Shown: positions 1-6,742, counted from the first letter of the stretch. The stretch: DNA of 6,940 nt from Chitinophagaceae bacterium (GCA_003151295.1 PLXD01000647.1:9495-16434), one strand, 5' to 3'. The notes: generated from the letters alone by a model not told the origin. Numbers and translations are program-made.

Positions 1-1150
1 TCGTGGGTACGGTAAGCCCGTCATTGGTATAGGCTTCTTTCTTCAGGGTGACCAGGTCCGGCGCCTGCAGCATATCGATGAATTTCACCGGTTTTTCATT
101 ACCCGTATACAGATTGACGCTGGTTTTCAGCCCTTCTCCATAGTTGCCTTTCTTGGTAGTGATCAGGACCACGCCGTTGGCCGCGCGGGATCCGTAGATC
201 GCGGAGGCAGATGCGTCCTTAAGGATTTCCATAGAAGCAATATCGTTCGGATTCACGTCATTGAATCCGCCGGAGGGCACGCCGTCGATGACGATCAGCG
301 GATCGGAATTATTAATGGTGCCCGTACCACGGATCCGGATGGAGGGAGTGCTTCCGGGGCTGCCGTCATTCCGGACGATGTCTACGCCGGTAGCCCGGCC
401 TTGTAAAGCGTCTGCTGCGTTACTGGTGGGAAGATTCTTGATATCATCTCCTTTCACGCTGCTGATCGAACCGGTGACATCCCTTTTGCGCTGGGTTCCA
501 TACCCGACCACAACGACCTCGTTCAGGCCTGAGGCACTGGGTTGCAGGAATACCTGCAGGAATTTTTGACCTTTGGCGGACAGGGTCTGGGCCTTGTATC
601 CCACGTAGCTGATGTCCAACATAGCGTCGTCCGGTGCGGTGAGTGTAAACTCTCCCTTTTCATTGGTGACGACGGCCCGGGAAGAGCCATGCACCTTCAC
701 GGTGACGCCGCTCAGTGGTTTTCCGTTCTCGTCCACGATCTTTCCCCTGATTTCGGAATCAAAGTTCGTTTCCAATTTGTTGTCGCTGCCGACCGGTGAA
801 ATAATGACCAGGTTACGGTCGGTAATGGTATAATTGAATTTGTTGCCAAGAACGATAGCCAGCACGTCCGCGAGGCTAGCCTTGTTAACCTGGAGGTCGA
901 CCTTGCCGAGCTGATCCATATAACCATTGTTGTAGAAGAACCGATAATTGCTCTCTTTCTGAATGGCACTCAGGATCTTACTCACTTCCACCTGCTTGAA
1001 ATGGAGGTTAAACTCTTCCTGGGAATAGCTACGGGCCGAAACCTGCAAACAAGTAATGAGTATTAGGGCAAAACTTACTTTCATAAGCAGCAGAAATTTT
1101 AAATAGGGCGTTGCAGCTCGGCACACCCTTGCCTTCTTGGATTTCTTCAT
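1..1150 (-). CDS. SusC-type TonB-dependent outer-membrane receptor with N-terminal STN signalling domain (partial, C-terminus outside window)
   Basis: This is the first 383 codons of an outer-membrane importer of the SusC/RagA class. The frame is open to the left edge, so the beta-barrel is missing; full-length relatives are usually about 1000-1200 residues. The visible order is a basic N-terminus (MKKSKKARVCR), a hydrophobic signal segment at about residues 19-38 ending near SARSYSQ, and an STN domain at about 48-118. A carboxypeptidase-regulatory-like beta-sandwich follows at about 133-204 (IRGKIVDENGKPLSGVTV, VGYKAQ). The plug domain begins at the class signature EVVVVGYGTQ (211-220) and includes LQGRATGVDI, IRIRGTGTI, PLIVIDGVP and ILKDASASAIYGSRAANGVVLITTKKG. 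The ATG at 1150 is chosen because the long basic leader is typical of the family and its upstream region is A-rich, as in Bacteroidota; Met23 is a weaker alternative. The STN domain and the upstream fecR and sigma genes suggest a signalling transducer. The substrate cannot be told. Confidence 0.95.
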   Translation of the reverse strand, partial: MKKSKKARVCRAATPYLKFLLLMKVSFALILITCLQVSARSYSQEEFNLHFKQVEVSKILSAIQKESNYRFFYNNGYMDQLGKVDLQVNKASLADVLAIVLGNKFNYTITDRNLVIISPVGSDNKLETNFDSEIRGKIVDENGKPLSGVTVKVHGSSRAVVTNEKGEFTLTAPDDAMLDISYVGYKAQTLSAKGQKFLQVFLQPSASGLNEVVVVGYGTQRKRDVTGSISSVKGDDIKNLPTSNAADALQGRATGVDIVRNDGSPGSTPSIRIRGTGTINNSDPLIVIDGVPSGGFNDVNPNDIASMEILKDASASAIYGSRAANGVVLITTKKGNYGEGLKTSVNLYTGNEKPVKFIDMLQAPDLVTLKKEAYTNDGLTVPT

Positions 1151-1350
1151 TATATTTGTTTTGGTTGATTAGTAACAGGAGTAACACAGTTTGACGGCTA
1201 TTTACTCCGGGTTTTTTTCGCCTGAGAGAAGAGTTCACCCTCTTCTCTTTTTTTATGATCGGTTAGTTAGGAATCCGAAAAGATCATTTTTGGGTGCACA
1301 GTCGTTTTTTAATGGTTATCGAAAAAGCTTTTCTATTTAAACTCTTCTAC
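1151..1350 (-). promoter_or_regulatory. Leader region between fecR and the SusC-like gene
   Basis: This 200-base gap is the longest between the three signalling genes and should hold the control region of the receptor. I found no copy of the Bacteroidota -7 element TAnnTTTG on the minus strand. That would fit a promoter read by an ECF sigma factor, but absence of a motif is weak evidence. Visible structure includes a 9-bp hairpin at 1225-1248 and a GTTACT direct repeat with 9-base period (1171-1176 and 1180-1185 on the plus strand), ending 20 bases upstream of the start codon. There is also an AAAAGCTTTT palindrome near 1323-1334. The bases just before the ATG are A-rich with no Shine-Dalgarno sequence, as is usual in this phylum. 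Confidence 0.4.
1225..1254. other. Perfect 9-bp hairpin with 6-base loop, T-run on the plus strand only
   Basis: The plus strand reads AGAGAAGAG (1225-1233), TTCACC, CTCTTCTCT (1240-1248), followed by a run of seven T (1248-1254). Read as plus-strand RNA this has the form of an intrinsic terminator, although the stem is only moderately GC-rich. No plus-strand gene is visible for it to end. Read on the coding (minus) strand the A-run precedes the hairpin and no U-run follows, so it would be a stable stem in the receptor mRNA leader and not a classical terminator. Possible roles are termination of an antisense transcript, an mRNA-stabilising or regulatory leader stem, or a protein site. The structure is certain and the function is open. 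Confidence 0.6.
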
Positions 1351-2406
1351 TCAACTCTTCAATTTTACAAGACGCTCTCTTTTATAAAGATATACCGTAT
1401 CACCCCCCATCCTGTAATTAAATCTCGTCGTCATTTTTAGGATCTGCAGCACTTTGCCGATTCCTTCTTTATCGAACACCCCGCTGATATGCTCCTGCCG
1501 GATGCTTTCATTTTCGAACCGTACATGAACATTGTATTTCCGCTCCAGCATACGGCCGACCGTTTCAAAGGATTCGTTGCTGATCACCAGCTTATCGTTC
1601 AGCCAAGCCGTCTCTGCAAAATTATTACTGCTGTCATGGGGCAAAGTCTGCACCTGATAACGAAGGGCATTGTATGCCTTCACTGGCACCACCACATTGC
1701 TGGCGGCCGGCTCTTCCTTAAGAGTCCCTATGCCTGTTAACTTGCCGGATGCCATCGAATTGCTGACAGTCAATTTCTCATGCGGGGAGAGGACGATCCT
1801 TTTTTCCGGATCATCTTCCAGGACCACCTGTATCTTGCCGCAGATCAGGGTGGTCTCTATATTGGCATCATCCCTGTAGGCTTTTACGTTGAAGCTGGTA
1901 CCCAATACCCCTACCGTGAGCTTGCCCGCACGGACGCTGAAAGGTGCCTTGGTATCCTTTGCCACTTGGAAAAAAGCTTCTCCCTCCAGGGTCACTTCCC
2001 TTTTAGGACCGGAAAATATTTGCGGATAGATCAGTTTACTGCCTGCATTCAACCAGACCTTGGTCCCATCGGCCAGGACCAGTTTCGAGACAGCCCCATA
2101 CCCTGCCCAGGCGACCAGGGCAGAGGAACTCACCTCTTTGTCTATCTGCAAGCGGCCGGAAGCCTTTTTGTAATATAGGGTTGCGCCTGTTACCAGTAGG
2201 GTCAGGACAGCCGCCGCTGACATCCACCGCCGCCGCCCGGACAGGAGAGATTTCAATCGCCCATGCTTTTCATCCGTAAAAAAAGAATTTGGGGGTATGG
2301 GATCCCGGTTCAGTTTACCGGACAGATCCTGCCAGCCATGGCTGACCAATTCTTCTTCGGGAGTGATCATCTCTACATGATCGGTATTGCCTTTAAGGGA
2401 ACCCAC
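1351..2406 (-). CDS. FecR-family anti-sigma factor, N-terminally shortened by an in-frame stop
   Basis: This is a transmembrane sigma regulator that in the family passes a signal from the receptor's STN domain to an ECF sigma factor in the cytoplasm. The frame from GTG at 2406 encodes 351 residues: a cytoplasmic part, one membrane segment after an RRR cluster (about 61-79, WMSAAAVLTLLVTGATLYY), and a periplasmic FecR domain (about 105-198). The FecR domain contains LADGTKVWLNAGSKLIYP, VTLEGEAFFQVAKD, PFSVRAG and VLGTSFNVKAY. A C-terminal DUF4974-like domain (about 265-340) contains LVISNESFETVGRMLERKYNVHV and ISGVFDKEGIGKVLQIL. GTG is only the first usable codon after an in-frame TAA at 2419-2421. 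The codons before that stop (2422-2532) read as the expected FecR N-terminus, so the ancestral protein was probably about 393 residues from ATG 2532. The present gene has lost about 42 residues of the sigma-binding domain, is a pseudogene, or carries a sequence error. The family assignment is firm; the start and activity are uncertain. Confidence 0.88.
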   Translation of the reverse strand: MGSLKGNTDHVEMITPEEELVSHGWQDLSGKLNRDPIPPNSFFTDEKHGRLKSLLSGRRRWMSAAAVLTLLVTGATLYYKKASGRLQIDKEVSSSALVAWAGYGAVSKLVLADGTKVWLNAGSKLIYPQIFSGPKREVTLEGEAFFQVAKDTKAPFSVRAGKLTVGVLGTSFNVKAYRDDANIETTLICGKIQVVLEDDPEKRIVLSPHEKLTVSNSMASGKLTGIGTLKEEPAASNVVVPVKAYNALRYQVQTLPHDSSNNFAETAWLNDKLVISNESFETVGRMLERKYNVHVRFENESIRQEHISGVFDKEGIGKVLQILKMTTRFNYRMGGDTVYLYKRERLVKLKS

Positions 2407-2418
2407 GATCTCATGGTA

Positions 2419-2532
2419 TTAAGCATACCCTGGATAAAGGTTCAGCAAAGCGGATAGCTCGTCCAGTTCTTCGGGACTCGCGTCCCTGCCTGCCTTTTTC
2501 GCCATCAGCTCTATAATCCTGGAATTTTCCAT
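2419..2532 (-). pseudogene. Detached N-terminal segment of fecR, ending at a premature TAA
   Basis: From ATG at 2532 the frame reads MENSRIIELMAKKAGRDASP, then EELDELSALLNLYPGYA, then TAA. This is the helical opening usual in Bacteroidota FecR proteins (charged helix, a SPEEL-type turn, LLNLYPGY). Beyond the stop the same frame continues Tyr-His-Glu-Ile and joins the 351-codon fecR frame with no shift. The expected local sequence is of the form GYA-(Tyr/Phe)-YHEI, so a single change such as TAT or TAC to TAA would explain the break. An in-frame ATG eight codons earlier (2556, MRKRRAKS) is an alternative start. Thirty-seven residues alone are too few for a complete anti-sigma domain, though a short peptide could still be made. 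Confidence 0.8.
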
Positions 2533-2642
2533 GCTTTTTGCTCGCCTTTTTCGCATTCGGGGTAAGGACAAGGCAAAGGGGCTTTTGTCTTAAAGCGAAT
2601 GGGTATTTTTTTAATTTTTTTTTAGCCTTTGCCAAAAACATC
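2533..2642 (-). other. Gap between sigma-factor gene and fecR: A-tracts and inverted repeat
   Basis: On the coding strand the sigma-factor stop is followed by GGCAAAGG, then an A9-TT-A7 tract (complement of 2606-2623), and later CCTTTGCC. The two octamers (plus strand 2572-2579 and 2626-2633) are exact inverted repeats 46 bases apart. This is too far for a simple terminator but could form a stem or mark a protein site. An 11-base sequence, GCGAAAAAGGC, occurs here (2544-2554) and again inside the fecR N-terminal codons (2492-2502). No TAnnTTTG element is seen. The short gap and shared strand suggest the sigma factor and fecR are co-transcribed. Confidence 0.4.
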
Positions 2643-3200
2643 CTAGACCTTGGACCGGTATTGCACAAGCGACGGCTTAAGGGTCTGTTCCAGCTTTTTC
2701 AGGGCGATCGTCAATTGGGTGGTAATCGTCTTATAATGGAGACCGAGAATACTGGCGACTTCATGGCAGGACAGCCCGTCTTCCTTTACCAGTTTAAAGA
2801 TCAGTTTGCATTTGGGAGGCAATTGATTGACTGAATGCTCGATCATTTTCCGAAGCTCGCCCGTCATCAGCACCTCCTCCGGATCGGGACTCAAGTAGAA
2901 ATGGCTGACCATGACCCTTTCCAGGTCGATCCGGTTCCGGTTGGCCATTTTACGGAGATAATTGGCAGCCGTATTCTTAATGGCAACATACAAATAGACA
3001 ATGATATTATCGATCCTGTCCAGGCCACCCCGGTTCTGCCAGAGCCGGAGGAATACATCGTTCACGATCTCTTCCGCCTGTTCCCTGTTCTGCACAAAAC
3101 TGAAGGCAAACTGGAATAGTTTAAATACGTTCTCCTTATAAAACTCCTGGAAGGCAGTTTCATCATTATCGAATTGTATGCGATGGAGTAGGGATGGCAT
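2643..3200 (-). CDS. ECF-type RNA polymerase sigma-70 factor
   Basis: This cytoplasmic protein would guide RNA polymerase to a small set of promoters, probably including that of the neighbouring receptor, when released or activated through FecR. The 185-residue product has the two-domain layout of ECF factors. Region 2 is at about residues 18-85 (FQEFYKENVFKLFQFAFSFV, NREQAEEIVNDVFLRLWQNR, and YLYVAIKNTAANYLRK, the last being the -10-recognition part). A linker follows, then region 4 at about 118-172 with a helix-turn-helix (LPPKCKLIFKLVKEDGLSCH, EVASILGLHYKTITTQLTIA). Region 1 and most of region 3 are absent, as expected. The frame could begin at a TTG at 3212, but ATG at 3200 gives the usual family N-terminus (MPSLLHRIQFDNDETAFQEF) and is preferred. 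The gene ends 110 bases before the likely original fecR start. No clear housekeeping promoter is visible upstream. Confidence 0.95.
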   Translation of the reverse strand: MPSLLHRIQFDNDETAFQEFYKENVFKLFQFAFSFVQNREQAEEIVNDVFLRLWQNRGGLDRIDNIIVYLYVAIKNTAANYLRKMANRNRIDLERVMVSHFYLSPDPEEVLMTGELRKMIEHSVNQLPPKCKLIFKLVKEDGLSCHEVASILGLHYKTITTQLTIALKKLEQTLKPSLVQYRSKV

Positions 3201-3346
3201 AGGTTCGAACAATCTGTCCTGGTTAATTTGTTTGCTAATTTATTGTATTCTTTTTAAATTATATATTAATTAGTTTATCGATTTACCTAAAACGATAAAC
3301 CTTGATCGTTTCAGCCGGATCAATTTACCCGATCATTTCAACCGGA
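3201..3346 (-). other. Gap between the VCBS gene and the sigma-factor gene
   Basis: This 146-base gap holds most of a 14-bp tandem repeat array next to the VCBS stop, then an 8-bp inverted repeat. A very AT-rich stretch follows (about 3225-3272), a plausible place for the sigma-factor promoter. I could not find TAnnTTTG on the minus strand here, so no promoter is called. It is unclear whether the sigma gene has its own promoter or is read through from the VCBS gene. Confidence 0.35.
3273..3300. repeat. 8-bp perfect inverted repeat with 12-base spacer
   Basis: GTTTATCG (3273-3280) and CGATAAAC (3293-3300) are exact reverse complements separated by 12 bases. The element lies 46 bases beyond the VCBS stop codon and 72 bases before the sigma-factor start. 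It may be a weak terminator for the VCBS transcript, but no U-run follows directly; the next bases on the coding strand are TAATTAATATATAATTT. It may equally be an operator for a dimeric regulator near the sigma-factor promoter. The symmetry is certain and the role is not. Confidence 0.45.
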
Positions 3347-3358
3347 TCATTTCTGCCG
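3304..3358. repeat. Four-copy degenerate 14-bp tandem repeat spanning the VCBS stop codon
   Basis: The plus strand reads GATCGTTTCAGCCG (3304-3317), GATCAATTTACCC (3318-3330), GATCATTTCAACCG (3331-3344) and GATCATTTCTGCCG (3345-3358). The unit is GATCATTTCNNCCG with lengths 14, 13, 14 and 14. On the coding strand the unit is CGGNNGAAATGATC, and the first copy contains the final codons and the TGA stop (3347-3349) of the VCBS gene. The copies put four GATC sites at 13-14 base spacing. This looks like a short local duplication array; any function is unknown. Confidence 0.7.
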
Positions 3359-6300
3359 GACCACCTGCACGGCCCCGTTATTCTTCGCCGCGACCAGCAC
3401 CGACCCGTTACGGCCTTTTACCCTCACCAGGTTGCGGACATCCCCCTGCAACAGGAGACCCGTCTCCGAATAAGGCTCAGGTGTGAAGCCCCCCTTCCCA
3501 TCCCCTTTCAACAAGAGCCCGATACCCGCATCCAAAGGCCCTATCTGGGCACGGAACGGGAAAAAATTCCCCGCTACGATCAGATCCTTATGGCCATCTC
3601 CGTCTGCATCACCCGGCAGAATGCCATTCAGAATGCTCATTTGCGCATATTCCGGAAGAGGATGCACACTCCATTTCCGCCCCCCGCCCTCATTTAGCAG
3701 GCATACCGACTGTAATTGATTGATCCGCGCCACATGGGCGGAAGCCAACTGCTCTAGCGTAAACAGGTCCGCCATTTGAGCATTCGCATAATCCGCATAC
3801 CTGGCAATTTTTTTCTGCAGGGCAGGAATCTGCTCTAAGAGCTCGTCCCGTGAAAAATAGGGATATTCCTTGCCCTGATAATATTGACAGAGTACGGGAT
3901 CCAACAGGCCATCCCCATTGAAATCGCCGTAGCAGATGCTCAGCGGTTCCGAAGGCGAAGCGTGGAATACGGTATTCGTACCCAGGTTGCCTACCACCAG
4001 GTCGGTATCGCCGTCGCCATTTATATCTTCCGCCAGGATACGGCTCCACCATCCGTTCGTTCCGGAGAGGCCGTAAGCAGCCGTCTTATCGGTGAGCCTT
4101 CCTTTTTTATTTTCAAAAATAGTGATGGGCATGAACTGACCGGCAACAACCAGGTCGGGCCAACCGTCCTTATTAAGATCTATCCATGCCGCATCGGTCA
4201 CCATACCGGGATGTGCAAGCACGGAATCGCCCTGCACCTTGTCCTTTTCAAAACGAATATGCCCGGGTGTACTGACATTTTTCAATACGAAGCTCTCGGG
4301 CGGTGTCGGGAACAGACCCGGACTCAACCTTCCGCCGACGAAAAGATCCGGCAGCCCGTCCTTATTAATATCCGCTGCCCGAACGCATCCTCCGCTGACC
4401 GTTTCTGCAGGCAAAGCATCTTTCAGCTCCCTGAAATGGCCGTGACCATCATTTTCAAAGATCCTGTCCTGGTAATTTTTACTGTTAAGCGGATAGTCTG
4501 CGCCGCCGCTGACCAGGTAGAGATCCAGGTCCCCATCCCCGTCGGCATCGAAAAAAAGCGCGTCGGTATTGGTAAAGCTCTTATCCAGGTTCCATGGCTG
4601 GTCCGGAGCGGGTACAAATTTCCCATCCGATACCTGCAGGTATAACCGGCTGTCGAAACCTGCCGAACCCCCGATAAATAAATCCTCCCTCCCATCCCCG
4701 TTCACATCTCCCTTTGCCAGGGAAGGCCCCGTCCGCGAGATCTGGTAAGGCAATAAAGGCATTATTTTAAAATCGACCGTAGCCGCCTGCTGATGCGTAT
4801 AATCGATGCCCGAACTCGCCGTGACATCTGTAAATAAGGGTTGCCTCTGCTGCCCGACGGACGACCGGTCGCCCTCCGCCCCCCCCGGAAGAGCATCCTT
4901 TTCCCGGATGACCAGGAGCGTATCGGCACGTAGGTTTTCGAGCCTGGAAACCTTTCCGCCCGGCCATTTGACCTCCAGGGATCTGACCATACTATCCACT
5001 CCCAGCCCGATATGCATGACGGGATCTACCGAGGACTGGAAGCCCCGGCTGGTATATTGCTCCTGCATCTGATGTCCATGCGCCGCATCCACATATACTT
5101 TGGCGCCGATGCCATCGGTGTTTTTATTGTCACCGGCCAGCCTGAGACGCAGATAATGGGCATGCGTCCCTTCCGATGTATTGTTCCGGTAGATCGTTGC
5201 CTTGTCATTGAGATTATTGATCACCAGGTCCAGGTCCCCGTCATTGTCAAGATCCACATAGACCGCGCCATTGCTTACGGATTGATGGGTGAGCCCCCAT
5301 TCCTTCGATGTGTTGGTAAAGCTCAGATCATGATTATTCCGGTACAGGTAATTATTCAATTTGGTGGAGGGCATTTTCTTGACGAGTTCCCACATATCTT
5401 CCTTATCCGCACCCTTCCCGTTATAGTTGTTGGAGTAACCCGAGGTATATTTCACGAAGTCCAAGTTGGTCATATCCCTTAAAATACCGTTGGAGATAAA
5501 GAGATCCTTCCATCCATCGTTATCGAAATCGGCGAATAGCGGAGACCAGCTCCAGTCAGTGGCCGAAATACCCGCCAGTTGACCTATTTCACTGAAAACG
5601 GGAGAGCCTGACGCATCATTGCCATTGTTTAGTTGGAGTGTATTGCGCATCTGCTGGTGCTGGAAGCCCTGCTGGGCGCGCAGGGTATACTTATCATAGT
5701 TATTTCCGCCCCGCAATAGCTTCTGCCGGTGGTTGTCTTCAGGAAGCATGTCCAGTACTACAATATCCGTCTTGCCATCATTATTATAATCGGCGATATC
5801 GGAACCCATGGCAAATTCCGAAATATGACCCGCCGCCTTACCAAGCACCTCATGGAAACTTCCATTATGATCATTCAGGTAGAGAAAATCCCTTTCATCG
5901 TAGTCATTGGTGACATAGATATCGGGCCATCCATCATTATTTACATCGCTGATAGCAACGCTCAGCCCGAAATTGAGTCCGCTACCGTCTATATTCGCCG
6001 CTGCGCTGACGTCGGTGAAGTGGTTGTTCCCGTCATTGCGATAGAGACGGTTACCGAATTTGGGATTGCGGGTCGACCTCAGCTTGTCGGTATTGAAATC
6101 GGGGTTGAAGAACATATCCCCGTGATTTACCATGAACATATCCAGATCGCCGTCATTGTCCATATCGAAAAAAGCGACCGTCGTGGTGAAAGTACCGGGG
6201 GCGTCAAGGCCATATTTTTTGGCGCTTTCCGTAAAATGAGGATACCCGTCCTTCAGACCGTCATTAATATATAGCTCCTTGGTCCGGTCGGTATCGCTGC

Positions 6301-6742
6301 CAGGCCCGGAATAACAGACATAAATATCCAGCAACCCGTCACCATTGACATCTGCCATCACGACACCCGTCCTCCACTTTGTTCGCGCGCTGAAACCCGC
6401 CTTATCCGTCACATCTTCGAACTGGAAATTGCCCTTATTCAGGTACAATCGCAAAGGCACCCTATTCCCGGAAAAAACCAGGTCGGGTAATCCATCGTTA
6501 TTCAGATCGCCTGCTGCCACCCCTCCTCCGTTATACAGGTATTCATAGGTCAGGATATTATAATCCTTATCCTCTGAGATCGTATTGCTGAAATCGATAT
6601 GTGATTGGGAAGACGGCACTTCGGTAAACAATGTGTCCTTGCTGGCTGAGCCGCCTTGACGGCAGGAAACAGAAAACACAAGGAGGATCACTACCCAAGA
6701 TTGATCCAAGGCTGAACGTATATGACAGAGTCTGCTAATCAA
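3347..6742 (-). CDS. VCBS/FG-GAP-repeat lipoprotein with central ASPIC/UnbV domain
   Basis: This large exported protein (1131 residues) belongs to a family common beside SusC/SusD genes in Bacteroidota; its biochemical role is not established. The N-terminus has Arg and His residues, a hydrophobic segment (about 16-26) and a Cys at 27 in FSVSC, so it is probably a lipoprotein although the lipobox is imperfect. Fourteen Ca-binding DxNxDG-type motifs are visible. Seven start at residues 79, 131, 193, 266, 318, 405 and 497, and seven at 679, 732, 791, 855, 906, 940 and 1045. Between the sets lies an ASPIC/UnbV domain at about 545-612 (GIGAKVYVDA, QYTSRGFQSS, HIGLG, VKWPGGKV). Each half opens with a similar stretch (LFTEV at 38, LFTDV at 636), which shows internal duplication. 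A helical insert (about 950-1010, with SRDELLEQIPALQKKIARY) explains the long last spacing. The start is TTG: the frame has a stop at 6755-6757 and no ATG before residue 129. Carbohydrate or protein binding at the cell surface is a guess. Confidence 0.92.
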   Translation of the reverse strand: MISRLCHIRSALDQSWVVILLVFSVSCRQGGSASKDTLFTEVPSSQSHIDFSNTISEDKDYNILTYEYLYNGGGVAAGDLNNDGLPDLVFSGNRVPLRLYLNKGNFQFEDVTDKAGFSARTKWRTGVVMADVNGDGLLDIYVCYSGPGSDTDRTKELYINDGLKDGYPHFTESAKKYGLDAPGTFTTTVAFFDMDNDGDLDMFMVNHGDMFFNPDFNTDKLRSTRNPKFGNRLYRNDGNNHFTDVSAAANIDGSGLNFGLSVAISDVNNDGWPDIYVTNDYDERDFLYLNDHNGSFHEVLGKAAGHISEFAMGSDIADYNNDGKTDIVVLDMLPEDNHRQKLLRGGNNYDKYTLRAQQGFQHQQMRNTLQLNNGNDASGSPVFSEIGQLAGISATDWSWSPLFADFDNDGWKDLFISNGILRDMTNLDFVKYTSGYSNNYNGKGADKEDMWELVKKMPSTKLNNYLYRNNHDLSFTNTSKEWGLTHQSVSNGAVYVDLDNDGDLDLVINNLNDKATIYRNNTSEGTHAHYLRLRLAGDNKNTDGIGAKVYVDAAHGHQMQEQYTSRGFQSSVDPVMHIGLGVDSMVRSLEVKWPGGKVSRLENLRADTLLVIREKDALPGGAEGDRSSVGQQRQPLFTDVTASSGIDYTHQQAATVDFKIMPLLPYQISRTGPSLAKGDVNGDGREDLFIGGSAGFDSRLYLQVSDGKFVPAPDQPWNLDKSFTNTDALFFDADGDGDLDLYLVSGGADYPLNSKNYQDRIFENDGHGHFRELKDALPAETVSGGCVRAADINKDGLPDLFVGGRLSPGLFPTPPESFVLKNVSTPGHIRFEKDKVQGDSVLAHPGMVTDAAWIDLNKDGWPDLVVAGQFMPITIFENKKGRLTDKTAAYGLSGTNGWWSRILAEDINGDGDTDLVVGNLGTNTVFHASPSEPLSICYGDFNGDGLLDPVLCQYYQGKEYPYFSRDELLEQIPALQKKIARYADYANAQMADLFTLEQLASAHVARINQLQSVCLLNEGGGRKWSVHPLPEYAQMSILNGILPGDADGDGHKDLIVAGNFFPFRAQIGPLDAGIGLLLKGDGKGGFTPEPYSETGLLLQGDVRNLVRVKGRNGSVLVAAKNNGAVQVVRQK

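Noticed and set aside
1029..1238. 69-codon minus-strand frame over the SusC start and leader
   Set aside because: It overlaps the signal peptide of the receptor in another frame and contains the leader hairpin. No sign of a real product.
2411..2668. 85-codon minus-strand frame rich in Lys and Arg over the sigma-fecR gap
   Set aside because: It uses a different frame from the FecR N-terminus and its Lys-rich part is the A-tract. The FecR frame in the same place matches a known family.
3201..3212. TTG at 3212 as the sigma-factor start
   Set aside because: It adds only four residues before an ATG that gives the usual family N-terminus, so ATG at 3200 is preferred.
3304..3358. The tandem GATC units as a CRISPR array
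   Set aside because: The units are 13-14 bases, directly abutting with no spacers, and degenerate. No cas gene is present.
3884..4645. 253-codon open frame on the plus strand inside the VCBS gene
   Set aside because: It lies wholly antisense to a well-supported gene. Its product shows no recognisable motif, and it arises because the repetitive Asp/Gly/Asn codons leave the opposite strand free of stops.
5729..6274. 181-codon plus-strand open frame rich in Ile and Val, resembling a membrane protein
   Set aside because: The Ile/Val richness is the reverse complement of the Asp/Asn-Asn-Asp codons of the VCBS repeats. It is a shadow and not a gene.
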